64,000 nt of DNA from NCBI GenBank assembly GCA_050008495.1, contig JBEKMN010000004.1, positions 164,008 to 228,007 on the forward strand, written 5' to 3'. The translations under genes and the position numbers were made by a program. A model generated the notes under the pieces. It worked only from the letters and a program-made list of their open reading frames with translations, was not told where the DNA came from and ran no database searches. Positions 1 through 7,798 of the stretch are shown here, piece by piece. The DNA is from CAVROP01 sp050008495 (GTDB taxonomy: Bacteria > Acidobacteriota > Terriglobia > UBA7540). Position 1 is the stretch's first letter, and each line of letters begins with the position of its first letter.

Positions 1-868
1 AGTTGATGTCCACGGCGGGAGCGGAGTGCGTCAGCGCTCCCACCGAAATATAGTCGACGCCCGTCTCGGCGTAGGCGCGGATGTTCGTGGCATCGATTCC
101 GCCCGAGACTTCCAAGCGAATGCGCCCCGTCGCGCGTTCCACGCACTGGCGGACTTCGTCGGGGGTCATGTTATCGAGCAGCACGCCGTCGGCGCCGCAC
201 TCGAGCGCTTCTTCCAGTTGAGCAAGGTTGGTCACTTCCACTTCGATATGGTAGCCTGCGGGGCGTTGCCGCTGGGCGTTCGTGACCGCAGCGCGGATGC
301 CGCCGGTCAGTTTGAGGTGATTGTTCTTAATCAGGATTCCGTCGTCCAGGCGCAGGCGATGGTTTTGGCCGCCTCCCAGGCGGACGGCGTATTTCTGCAA
401 GGTGCGAAGTCCCGGAGTGGTTTTGCGCGTATCCAGGAACTCGGCCCGGGTTCCCGCCAGTTCTTCTTTGAGCCGCCGCGCGTAGGTGGCCACGCCGCTC
501 AAATGCTGGAGGAAATTGAGCGCCACACGCTCGCCGGCCAGCAACGTGGCGGCCGGACCGCAGGCGCGCGACAACTCGGTCCCCGGGCGAACTTCCGTGC
601 CGTCCTCGAGAGTGGGAATCCACTCCGCGGGTGGCCGGAGGACTTGAAACACCATCGCCGCTACGGGAAGCCCCGCGACAACCAGACCCTGCTTGCTGCG
701 GAACGTCCCGCAAGCTAGCGCCTCGGGCGGCACTGTAACCGACGTCGTCAGGTCGCCTTGGCCAAGGTCCTCCGCCAGCGCCCGCTCAACCAAATCGCGC
801 AGTTCTGCGGAAGACAGGTCCGGCGGACCGGAAAGATTGCCTAGGTTGAGAGGACTGAGATAGCCCAT
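1..868 (-). CDS. nadC: Nicotinate-nucleotide pyrophosphorylase (quinolinate phosphoribosyltransferase), 3' end outside window
   Basis: Read from an ATG at 868 on the minus strand, the frame stays open to the window edge, giving about 289 residues of a family usually 280-300 long, so only the last few codons are missing. The product converts quinolinate and PRPP to nicotinate mononucleotide, the committed step of de novo NAD synthesis in the cytosol. Visible family blocks are the N-terminal ALAEDLGQGDLTT, the middle EFLDTRKTTPGLR containing substrate-binding Arg and Lys, LGGGQNHRLRLDDGILIKNN, the barrel strand EVEVTNLAQLEEAL, LLDNMTP, and the late LEVSGGI plus YAETGVDYISVGALTHS. A weak purine-rich ribosome site (GAGGGAAG) directly precedes the ATG. 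Nicotinamidase and nicotinate phosphoribosyltransferase for NAD salvage lie near 33-36 kb, so both routes to NAD appear in this window. Confidence 0.95.
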   Translation of the reverse strand, partial: MGYLSPLNLGNLSGPPDLSSAELRDLVERALAEDLGQGDLTTSVTVPPEALACGTFRSKQGLVVAGLPVAAMVFQVLRPPAEWIPTLEDGTEVRPGTELSRACGPAATLLAGERVALNFLQHLSGVATYARRLKEELAGTRAEFLDTRKTTPGLRTLQKYAVRLGGGQNHRLRLDDGILIKNNHLKLTGGIRAAVTNAQRQRPAGYHIEVEVTNLAQLEEALECGADGVLLDNMTPDEVRQCVERATGRIRLEVSGGIDATNIRAYAETGVDYISVGALTHSAPAVDIN

Positions 869-946
869 CTTCCCTCACTCTTCGTCTCAGTATCACCAGC
901 TTGCAGCCGGCCTTTTCGCCACGTCGACGGCACTGCGCTGGCTGCT

Positions 947-1170
947 TCATCCCTTTAGCAGCTCGTCGACAGTCAACTCGGCATCCTTCATGATCTGACG
1001 GAGCAGTCCTCTGCCCAAATCGCGCTTTCCGTGGATCGGAACGGTCGTCCTGCGACCGTCAGGATGGATGAACACGGCATGGCTTCCCGATTGCCGATCA
1101 ATGTAAAGCCGTTCCTCGCCAGGACCGAGATCACTTTGCGGGCGTTGAGCGAAGGAAGCTTCGAGGTCAC
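947..1170 (-). pseudogene. hicA: HicA-type mRNA interferase toxin, disrupted by a one-base frameshift
   Basis: The N-terminal part (KLPSLNARKVISVLARNGFT, from GTG at 1170) and the C-terminal part (RQSGSHAVFIHPDGR through DLGRGLLRQIMKDAELTVDE) together make a normal HicA of about 74 residues, but they lie in different frames. One base is missing near 1096-1097, between the codons for FTLI and RQSGSH. The catalytic His of the GSH motif lies after the shift, so it would be lost from the product. The GTG overlaps the stop of hicB by four bases (GTGA), the usual coupling in these pairs. The lesion could be natural inactivation or a sequencing or assembly error; the downstream frame has no other damage, which suggests that it is recent or artefactual. 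Confidence 0.8.
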
Positions 1171-1388
1171 AGTGCGACCCGTACTCGGTGGGAGCCAACT
1201 TCCTGATATATCGGTTCACGTCTCGCGATGCGGCTTTCCACATGCAGCCGGACTGCGTCTTCAATGAGCTGGCGCGCTTCGGCCTCGGTTTCCCCCTCGG
1301 TATAACAGCCTTGCAGACCGGGACAGATGGCCACGAATCGGCCGTCCTCATCTTTCTCAATCACCACGGTGAATTCGTAATCCTGCAT
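1167..1388 (-). CDS. hicB: HicB family antitoxin
   Basis: This 73-residue protein begins at ATG 1388, nine bases after GGGGAG; the longer reading that starts at 1418 adds ten residues with no support. It carries the HicB partial RNase H fold: YEFTVVIEKDEDGRFVAICPGL, then the hallmark QGCYTEGETEAEARQLIEDAV and a short C-terminal tail without an evident DNA-binding domain. In family pairs HicB binds and blocks the HicA RNase and represses the operon. The order is hicB then hicA, with a four-base overlap. Because the toxin frame is broken, the antitoxin may be a survivor of a decaying pair. Confidence 0.88.
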   Translation of the reverse strand: MQDYEFTVVIEKDEDGRFVAICPGLQGCYTEGETEAEARQLIEDAVRLHVESRIARREPIYQEVGSHRVRVAL

Positions 1389-1475
1389 GGTTCCACTCCC
1401 CGTGCAACTATTGTACATCGGCCGCCATGATCTGAACTAACGTCGTGGCCACGTTCGTTGAGGCCGAGCTTGCCG

Positions 1476-4334
1476 CTATACCGGCCGGCTCCTGGTAGAG
1501 GTGCCGATCGATTCCCGAATTCTGTGTAGATGTTCCCTCAGTTCGTCGCGCCGGCGCGTGACCGAGCGCACGACCTCTTGCGGAGCGCGCGCCACAAAGT
1601 GCTCATTGTCGAGCTGCTTCTGCACCTGTGCCAATGCCTGTTCGGTCTTCTGCTTCTCCTTTTCAAGGCGCGCCAACTCCGCGTCATGATCCACGGGCTG
1701 CTCGTAGAAAACCCGCAACGTAAAGAGGGGCCCGCTGCGCACGCCTGGCGTTGTCGCCTCCAAACGCTCGCGAGTGAGAGTGAGAGCCTGGAAAGTGGAG
1801 AGGCGCAGAATCGACTCGAGGTGCGAGCGGAATAGTTCCAGCCAGCGCAAGTCTTCACACGCCACCTGGGCGCTGGGCTTCACCTTTTGCAGGCCCATTT
1901 CCGCCTTCGCGTTGCGCAAGGAGGTCACCAAATCCTGGATCAATTCGAATTGCTTCTCGGAGACCGGGTCCGCCGCGCGTTGGTTGACAAAGCTGAAAGG
2001 CGTTAAAGAAATTGAATTTCCTCGCCACCTCCCCCTGCTCCCCTCCTCATTGAGGAGGGGAATCCGCGGGCTCTCCTCCTCGCTGAGGAGGGGCTCGAGG
2101 GGTGGTGCAGATCCCGCATGCGGCAGCCGTTGCCAGAGTTCCTCGGTGATGAAAGGCATAAAAGGATGGAGCAGGTGAAGCGCGGATTCAAAGACGCGCG
2201 CCAGGTTGATCCAGGCCGGAGAAACTCTCGCTCCCTCCGCGGGACGTGTAATCTCCGGTTTGACCCACTCGAGGTACCAGTCGCAAATCTCGTGCCAGAA
2301 AAAGTGATAGACCTCGTACGCTGCCTCGTGGAAACGGAAATCGGCCAGGGCTTCCTCGATCTTCCGGGTCACTGCCTGCAGGCGCGAAAAGATCCAGCGG
2401 TCGGCCAGCGCCAAAGACTCGAGCGAATTTACCGCGCTGAAACCCAACTCCGGGACCGGCCGCAACGCCTCCTCGAGCTGGTCGCGCCAGGCCTCCGGCA
2501 GCTTCTCGAGGTTCATCAGGATGAAGCGCCCGGCGTTCCAAATCTTGTTCGCGAAGGCGCGGTAGGACTGAATCTTCTCCACACTGAACGCAATGTCGGT
2601 GCCGGGGGCGGCGCTGATGGCCAAGGCAAAGCGCACGGCATCGGTGCCGTACTCTTCCGTGATCTCGAGCGGGTCAATCACGTTGCCTTTTGTCTTGGAC
2701 ATCTTCTGCTTTTCTGCGTCACGCACCAGGGCATGAATGTAAAGCTCGCGGAAAGGCACGTCGTTCATGAATTTCATGCCCATCATGATCATGCGCGCAC
2801 CCCAGAAAAACAGGATGTCGAAGCCCATGATCATCAGGTCGTTGGGATAGAAGCGGGCGAGGTCCGGCGTCTGGGCGGGCCAGCCGAGCGTGGCGAAGGG
2901 CCAGAGGGCGGAGCTGAACCAGGTGTCCAGGACATCCATCTCGGGCCGCAGTTTCTCGCCGCGGCATTTCGGGCAGGCGGGCGGCGCCTCGTGCCCCACG
3001 ATCACTTCGCCGCAGGCGTCGCAATACCAGACGGGAATGCGATGCCCCCACCAAAGCTGCCGTGAAATGCACCAATCGTGGAGATTACCCATCCAGTCAA
3101 GGTAAATCTTCTTGTAATTATCCGGTGTAATACGGATGCGGCCTTCCTCGACAACGCGGATGGCGGGGCCGGCCAGTTCCTGCATCTTCATGAACCACTG
3201 CGTGGAGAGCAGCGGCTCGAGCACCGTCTTGCACCGCTGGCAGGTGCCCACGCTGAGCGGGTAATCTTCAATCTTCTCGAGCAAACCCTGCTCGCGCAGA
3301 TCGTGCACCACCCTTTCCCGCGCCGCGAAGCGGTCCAGGCCTTTGTAGGGGCCGGCTTCGTCCGTCATGCGAGCCTCGGTGTCGATCACCTCGAGGCGCA
3401 GCAGGTTGTGACGCAGCGACATGTCGTAGTCGTTGGGATCGTGAGCGGGAGTCACTTTTACGGCGCCGGTGCCGAACTGCGGGTCCACGAAGTCATCCGC
3501 GATGACCGGAATCACGCGCTGCAAAAGCGGCAGGACCAACTTGCGGCCGATCGCGGACTGGTAGCGCGGGTCGGCGGGATTCACCGCCACCGCCGTATCC
3601 CCCAGCATGGTCTCAGGCCGTGTGGTCGCCACGCTGATCGAGCCCGACCCGTCTTCGAACGGATAGCGGACATACCACAGGTGCCCCGGGCGGTCTTCAT
3701 GAACGACTTCCAGGTCAGAGACGGCGGTGCCGCAACGCGGGCACCAGTTCACGATGTACTTGCCGCGATAAATCAGCCCTTCCCGGTAAAGCCTGACGAA
3801 AACCTCGAGGACGGCGCGCGAGTAGTCCGCATCCATCGTGAAGCGGTCGCGAGTCCAATCGCAGGACGCGCCCAGCCTCTCCATCTGGCGGCGGATGGTC
3901 CCCCCGTTCTGCTCCTTCCATTTCCAGCAGAGTTCAAGGAATTTCTCCCGGCCCATCTCCAGACGCCGGCGCTGCCCTTCCCGGCGCCAGGCGGCACGCC
4001 CGGCGGAATCGGGTTCGAGATTGGGCAATGCCTGGCGGCCAATTTCCTGCTCGACGATCAGTTGGGTCGCGATGGAGGCGTGGTCCGTGCCCGGCAGCCA
4101 GAGCACGTCCTTGCCGCTCATGCGACGCCAGCGCATCAGGGTATCGATCTCGGTGTGCTCGAGCATGTGGCCCATGTGGAGCATGCCGGTGATGTTGGGC
4201 GGCGGAATCGTCAGGCAGAAGCGCGGACGGGTGGGGTCGTCCGACGGACGGTAGAGCTTTTGGGCAATCCAGGTCCGCGCCCAGTGCGGCTCGATGGTTT
4301 CGGGGGAATAAACCTTGGGGATATCGTGGTCCAA
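1476..4334 (-). CDS. valS: Valine--tRNA ligase
   Basis: The 952-residue product charges tRNA-Val and edits mischarged threonine. The class I signature is PPPNITGMLHMGHML at residues 44-58, with the HIGH motif as HMGH. The KMSKS loop is KMSKTKGNV near residue 543. Between them are the zinc-binding and CP1 editing segments (SVATTRPETMLGDTAVAV, CISRQLWWGHRIPVWYC). The C-terminal part holds the anticodon-binding helical bundle and the tRNA-binding coiled-coil arm (ELARLEKEKQKTEQALAQV). Residues about 743-768 (PLLSEEESPRIPLLNEEG region) are not family sequence. They are the in-frame translation of a palindromic repeat inserted between the anticodon-binding helices, and no frame damage results. The next gene upstream on this strand is a cofactor-metabolism-unrelated region, so valS is probably transcribed alone. 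Confidence 0.96.
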   Translation of the reverse strand: MDHDIPKVYSPETIEPHWARTWIAQKLYRPSDDPTRPRFCLTIPPPNITGMLHMGHMLEHTEIDTLMRWRRMSGKDVLWLPGTDHASIATQLIVEQEIGRQALPNLEPDSAGRAAWRREGQRRRLEMGREKFLELCWKWKEQNGGTIRRQMERLGASCDWTRDRFTMDADYSRAVLEVFVRLYREGLIYRGKYIVNWCPRCGTAVSDLEVVHEDRPGHLWYVRYPFEDGSGSISVATTRPETMLGDTAVAVNPADPRYQSAIGRKLVLPLLQRVIPVIADDFVDPQFGTGAVKVTPAHDPNDYDMSLRHNLLRLEVIDTEARMTDEAGPYKGLDRFAARERVVHDLREQGLLEKIEDYPLSVGTCQRCKTVLEPLLSTQWFMKMQELAGPAIRVVEEGRIRITPDNYKKIYLDWMGNLHDWCISRQLWWGHRIPVWYCDACGEVIVGHEAPPACPKCRGEKLRPEMDVLDTWFSSALWPFATLGWPAQTPDLARFYPNDLMIMGFDILFFWGARMIMMGMKFMNDVPFRELYIHALVRDAEKQKMSKTKGNVIDPLEITEEYGTDAVRFALAISAAPGTDIAFSVEKIQSYRAFANKIWNAGRFILMNLEKLPEAWRDQLEEALRPVPELGFSAVNSLESLALADRWIFSRLQAVTRKIEEALADFRFHEAAYEVYHFFWHEICDWYLEWVKPEITRPAEGARVSPAWINLARVFESALHLLHPFMPFITEELWQRLPHAGSAPPLEPLLSEEESPRIPLLNEEGSRGRWRGNSISLTPFSFVNQRAADPVSEKQFELIQDLVTSLRNAKAEMGLQKVKPSAQVACEDLRWLELFRSHLESILRLSTFQALTLTRERLEATTPGVRSGPLFTLRVFYEQPVDHDAELARLEKEKQKTEQALAQVQKQLDNEHFVARAPQEVVRSVTRRRDELREHLHRIRESIGTSTRSRPV
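2026..2106. repeat. Nested palindromic repeat inserted in frame within valS
   Basis: Two adjacent hairpins, CCCCTCCTCATTGAGGAGGGG and CTCCTCCTCGCTGAGGAG, sit between outer arms CCACCTCCCC and GAGGGGTGG. The same kind of CCCCTCCTxxxxAGGAGGGG unit occurs in non-coding DNA at 47021-47112. Here the unit lies inside the valS frame and is read as roughly 26 extra codons without a stop. It was recognised because the translation at this point departs from the conserved helices on both sides. Confidence 0.8.
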
Positions 4335-4470
4335 TTCTGACCTCTTCCGCTAAACGCCGCAGACCTGAAGAGTTGGCCGCCGCTATGAGTGCTGCACAAG
4401 TCTTGTAGTCAAACTACTATAATCGGCTTGGCGGAACTGAGTCAAACCGGTGGCAGACAGCATTCAAGAC

Positions 4471-5214
4471 TCAAGCGACCTTGCCCATCAACATAAACCC
4501 GCACACTCTCAAGCCGGCCTTGGTCAACGTCGCGCGTGAAGCAACATTGCGGATTCCAGTTCGGGCGGCGGGGACCCTACCGGCGAGATAGCACTCTCGC
4601 TTAACCTCTTGCAGCAGGAAGCTTCCGATTCCGCGCCGGCGGCAGTCCTCGCGAACTTCCATGTATAAATCTGCAAACGGCAGGTTGTAGTGGAGCAGGA
4701 AACCGCCGCTGGCGACGATCTCTCCCTTCAACTCCACCACGTAATCCCCCACCGGCTCGGAGGTGTGTCCAAAGATCTGATCGCCGGGCCGCGAGCGGCG
4801 GACGATTGCGCCCGGCACACTCAACTTCGTAGCCGAGTGATCCTCGAATAACACTACGTCGGCGCTCACAGAGGTTGAGAACTCGTAGAGCATGGAAGAG
4901 AGCAGCAGGTCGTTGCTTTGGCACTCGATCAACCCCGCACTTGAGGCCAGAAGTAGCTGCCGGAACAGCTCGCTGGCCCTCCTCCTGAACGGCGGAACGA
5001 CAAAGAACTCGAAGACCGTGTCCCGATCGTCGCGTTCCTGGCCTTTGATGGAGCCATAGCCGACCGTCAGATCATCGATGGTCAAAAGATACGAGTCGGT
5101 CCAGCCGCGCTCGTGGCAGGCGTTGTATCGAATCTGGAAATTCGTTTCCTGGAGATACAGGGCACGAAGCGGCTGGATGTTTTCAAGTTCGGTCTTGCAA
5201 GCGATGGCTCTCAT
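4471..5214 (-). CDS. GNAT-family N-acetyltransferase with a duplicated fold
   Basis: This is a 247-residue protein. The start is ATG 5214, because GGAGGATCC stands directly upstream; the longer reading from 5250 runs into a palindrome. The C-terminal half has a recognisable GNAT core: a core strand (VVELKGEIVASGGFLLHYN), LYMEVREDCRRRGIGSFLLQEVK with the acetyl-CoA pyrophosphate loop R-R-x-G-I-G, and the closing strand N-VASRATLTKAGL. The N-terminal half resembles a second, degenerate acetyltransferase domain (TVFEFFVVPPFRRRASELFRQLL). The substrate cannot be told from sequence. It is the last gene of the minus-strand run that begins with the VOC protein, 49 bases after the ubiquitin-like gene with a GC-rich hairpin between them. 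Confidence 0.8.
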   Translation of the reverse strand: MRAIACKTELENIQPLRALYLQETNFQIRYNACHERGWTDSYLLTIDDLTVGYGSIKGQERDDRDTVFEFFVVPPFRRRASELFRQLLLASSAGLIECQSNDLLLSSMLYEFSTSVSADVVLFEDHSATKLSVPGAIVRRSRPGDQIFGHTSEPVGDYVVELKGEIVASGGFLLHYNLPFADLYMEVREDCRRRGIGSFLLQEVKRECYLAGRVPAARTGIRNVASRATLTKAGLRVCGFMLMGKVA

Positions 5215-5227
5215 TTGGATCCTCCCG

Positions 5228-5250
5228 TGCTGCGGGCGGGACGCCCGCAC
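5228..5250. repeat. GC-rich palindrome of the CGGGCGTCCCG type
   Basis: The arms GTGC-GCGGGCG and CGCCCGCAC enclose GGA. It lies between the ubiquitin-like gene and the acetyltransferase gene and belongs to the same family as the units at 10967-11050, 21698-21753, 35960-36000 and 38490-38583. It has no T-run, so its use as a terminator is doubtful. Confidence 0.65.
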
Positions 5251-5262
5251 CGCAGCGCCGCG

Positions 5263-5544
5263 CTACCCGCCGCTGACCGAGGGCACGATCATGATCTCAG
5301 CGCCGGGCGGTAGGGGAGTGGCGAGCCCGCCGGTGTACCGCACGTCTTCTTTTCCCACGAAGATATTGATGTGTTGGCGGACGAGACCTTGCTCCGTGAC
5401 GACGCGGTCTTGAATTCCCGGACAGGCGGCCCAGAGCGCTCGCAAGGCCTCGGAAAGTGTGGCTGGGGCCCCTGCGACTTCCACTTGGCTGCGGCCATTG
5501 GCAAAGGAGCGCAGCGGGCCCGGGATGTGAAAGGTAACTGGCAT
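5263..5544 (-). CDS. MoaD/ThiS family ubiquitin-like small protein (SAMP-type)
   Basis: This 93-residue beta-grasp protein ends in SVSGG, so it has the free C-terminal Gly-Gly that in MoaD, ThiS and archaeal SAMP proteins is adenylated and then carries sulfur or is conjugated to proteins. Its N-terminal strand is VTFHIPGPLRSFANG. The helix motif TLSEALRALWAACPGIQDRV and the segment INIFVGKEDVRYTGGLATPLPPG-EIMIVP match the family in order. ATG 5544 is preferred to the longer frame, which begins in repeat DNA. No molybdopterin or thiazole genes lie nearby. Its neighbour upstream is a kinase fused to a BNR propeller; a small ubiquitin-like gene beside a BNR-propeller gene is, from general knowledge of genome neighbourhoods, a recurring pair, which favours a role other than cofactor synthesis. 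Confidence 0.85.
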   Translation of the reverse strand: MPVTFHIPGPLRSFANGRSQVEVAGAPATLSEALRALWAACPGIQDRVVTEQGLVRQHINIFVGKEDVRYTGGLATPLPPGAEIMIVPSVSGG

Positions 5545-5570
5545 GCTCTTGTTGGGACGTGATCGTAAGA

Positions 5571-5739
5571 GGCGCAGACATGCCAAGGAACGGCACGTCT
5601 GCGCCAACCTCGGTCACATTCTCTGCCGCTTCTTGGCGTTCGCCCCCCGTGGTTGGCGCATACGGCTCGACGCTTTGTGTCGAGATGTATGCGCCTTGGG
5701 AACAGGCGCAGACATGCCGAGGGTCGGCTCATCTGCGCC
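5571..5739. repeat. Cluster of three GGCGCAGACAT/GGCGCATAC palindromes
   Basis: Units at 5571-5605 and 5705-5739 share the arm GGCGCAGACATGCC with an imperfect inverse (TCTGCGCC). A related unit at 5653-5695 has arms GGCGCATAC and GTATGCGCC. Relatives lie at 12742-12832. The cluster covers the spacer before the ubiquitin-like gene and the last roughly 45 codons of the kinase-propeller gene, so that protein's tail is repeat-derived. Confidence 0.75.
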
Positions 5740-7785
5740 TCCCGTCGTCTCGAATGCCTTTGATTTCCGGCTGCTCCGAGGCTCTCCGATCACGGCGGCT
5801 TTCACGCAGAGCACGGCCGGCAGACCTTCCATAATCCGGCTCCAATTCTTTCCTTCGTCGGCGGAGCCATACAGGTGTCCGCTGCGGGTGCCGAAGTACA
5901 GGCCATGCGGGTCGAGCGTATCGACAGCCATCGCGTCGCGCAGCACGGTTTCATACGCTCGCTTCTGAGGCAGGCCGCGCATCAGCGGCTCCCACGAGGC
6001 GCCGGCGTTGCGGGTTCGGTAGATGCGCAGCCGCCCATCGATTGCGCACCGGAACTCGTCGGACTCGACGGGCTGGATATACACGCAGTCGGGATTGTGG
6101 GGGTGCATCACCATCGCGAAGCCAAAGTCCGAAGGCACGCCATTGGCGACGTCTTTCCAGCTTTGGGCGCCGTCATCGGAGCGGTACAAGCCCCAATGGT
6201 TCTGGAGGAAGAAGCGACCGGGGCGTGCCGGGTGCACCGCCACCTTGTGCACGCACTGGCCAAACTCCGGAAACTTGTCGGGTTGATTCACCATGCGAAC
6301 GCCGCGGTTCGCGGCGCGCCAGGTGCTCCCGCCATCCTCCGTCGTATAGACCCCGCCGGATGAAATGGCGACCAGCATCCTGTTGACGTCTGCGGGGTTC
6401 AGCAAAATGGTGTGCAGGCTGAGCCCGCCGTTTCCCGGGACCCAGCGCGGGCGATGCGGGTGATTAAACAAGCCAGAGTTCAACGACCAGGTTTCACCTC
6501 CGTCGCTTGACTTGAAGAGCGCCGCGGGCTCCACGCCGCAGTACAGGACGTTTGGCTGGTCGGGCCGCCCAAGGCAGATTTGCCAGACGTTCTTTAGCGT
6601 GGCGCCTGACTCCGCGGGAAATTTGATTTGAGCCTCGAGCGGGTTGGTCCAAACCCTGCCGAAATCGTCGCTGGAGCGGAGATAGGTTCCCCAATAGCTG
6701 CACGTCGAGGCCCACAGGCGGCGACGGCCTTCGCGGCTGTCGTAGGCCAGCGAATAGATGGCTTGTCCGTGAAAATACGGCCCGGCCACCTCCCAGCGAG
6801 CGCGGTTCGAATTCGACCGCAGCAGAAATGCTCCTTTGATGGTGCCCGCCAGCAGCAGAACGTCGCCGTCCTTGACGCGCAAGTGGCGGATGCCGCGGTG
6901 CAGCGTGGTCAGCGGACCCCTCTGCTCGCTCGGGCGGGCAGGCGCAACGACGGAGGCGGACTGCAAAGCCTCGAGCGCCGCATGAACCTCCGCCGCCTGC
7001 TGATATCTCTGCGCCGGCTCTTTGGCCAGGCAGCGCTGGAGGACAGCCGCGAGGCCAGGGGGAATGTGTTCGGGGAGCAGCGCCGGCTGCTGGTGCAGAA
7101 CCGCAGAGACGACCTCGAGGCTGGTGCCTCCCGGGAAAGGCAACTTTCCGCACGAAGCTTCGTAGAGTACCACTCCCAACGCCCACAAATCGCTGCGGGA
7201 GTCCCCTGCCTCGCCGCGCAGAACTTCGGGCGCCATGTAAGACAACGTGCCGGAGATGGTTCCGGTCCCTTCAATCGACGCAGTCTGGGTTAACTGGTCA
7301 ACCTCCGGTTTGGGTATGCGGCGCGCCAAGCCGAAGTCAAAGACTTTGACCAAACCCTCCGGAGTCACCACGATGTTGGCGCTCTTCAGGTCGCGATGGA
7401 CGATGTTGCGGCCATGGGCGTGGGCGAGAGCGCGGGCGATCTGGACGCCATAACGCAAGATGGATTCGACCGCCAAACCCGTTCCGGCAATCAGCGCACT
7501 CAAGGTCTGGCCCTCGATCAACTCCATCACCAGGTAGAGTTCGCCGCCGAACTCGCCCACTTCGTGGATGGTGCAGATGTTGGGGTGGCTGAGCGCGGAG
7601 GCGGAGCGGGCTTCGTGCAGGAGTTGCTGCCGTGAAGACTCTTCCACCGGCGTGCCCTGGCGCAACACCTTCAAAGCGACGTCCCGCTCCAGGACCTCGT
7701 CATGGGCGCGATAGACCACACCCATGCCTCCCTGGCCAAGCTTCGAGAGGATGCGGTAGTGGCCCAGCAGTTCGCCGATCACCAT
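5614..7785 (-). CDS. Serine/threonine protein kinase fused to a C-terminal BNR/sortilin-type beta-propeller
   Basis: In 723 residues, a complete Hanks-type kinase occupies roughly 8-270: glycine loop GQGGMGVV (18-25), VALK with Lys39, Glu58 of helix C, catalytic HRDLKSAN (130-137), DFG (150-152) and SYMAPE. No transmembrane segment separates it from the second part, about residues 295-670, which carries repeated Asp-box/BNR motifs (SSDGGETWSLNSG, TEDGGSTWRAANRG, SDDGAQSWKDV, TRNAGASWEP, SADEGKNWS). This is the propeller usually annotated as exo-sialidase-like or WD40/YVTN/BNR. The last about 45 residues come from repeat DNA. AGGAGG abuts the ATG at 7785, so the GTG one codon later may be the true start. 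The VOC gene ends 13 bases upstream, implying co-transcription, and the ubiquitin-like gene follows after 69 bases. Confidence 0.9.
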   Translation of the reverse strand: MVIGELLGHYRILSKLGQGGMGVVYRAHDEVLERDVALKVLRQGTPVEESSRQQLLHEARSASALSHPNICTIHEVGEFGGELYLVMELIEGQTLSALIAGTGLAVESILRYGVQIARALAHAHGRNIVHRDLKSANIVVTPEGLVKVFDFGLARRIPKPEVDQLTQTASIEGTGTISGTLSYMAPEVLRGEAGDSRSDLWALGVVLYEASCGKLPFPGGTSLEVVSAVLHQQPALLPEHIPPGLAAVLQRCLAKEPAQRYQQAAEVHAALEALQSASVVAPARPSEQRGPLTTLHRGIRHLRVKDGDVLLLAGTIKGAFLLRSNSNRARWEVAGPYFHGQAIYSLAYDSREGRRRLWASTCSYWGTYLRSSDDFGRVWTNPLEAQIKFPAESGATLKNVWQICLGRPDQPNVLYCGVEPAALFKSSDGGETWSLNSGLFNHPHRPRWVPGNGGLSLHTILLNPADVNRMLVAISSGGVYTTEDGGSTWRAANRGVRMVNQPDKFPEFGQCVHKVAVHPARPGRFFLQNHWGLYRSDDGAQSWKDVANGVPSDFGFAMVMHPHNPDCVYIQPVESDEFRCAIDGRLRIYRTRNAGASWEPLMRGLPQKRAYETVLRDAMAVDTLDPHGLYFGTRSGHLYGSADEGKNWSRIMEGLPAVLCVKAAVIGEPRSSRKSKAFETTGGADEPTLGMSAPVPKAHTSRHKASSRMRQPRGANAKKRQRM

Positions 7786-7798
7786 TCCTCCTGGGGCC

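Noticed and set aside
26..718. Plus-strand 230-residue frame opposite nadC
   Set aside because: The minus strand encodes a clear NadC; the plus frame has no family pattern and no ribosome site.
947..1360. 137-residue minus-strand frame as a single gene
   Set aside because: Only its last third is HicA sequence; the rest runs across hicB in the wrong frame.
2118..4340. Long plus-strand frames of 315 and 420 residues
   Set aside because: They are antisense to conserved valS and show the typical GC-rich shadow composition.
5614..7785. Sialidase function for the kinase-propeller protein
   Set aside because: Asp boxes alone do not make a sialidase; the sialidase arginine triad and FRIP motif were not seen.
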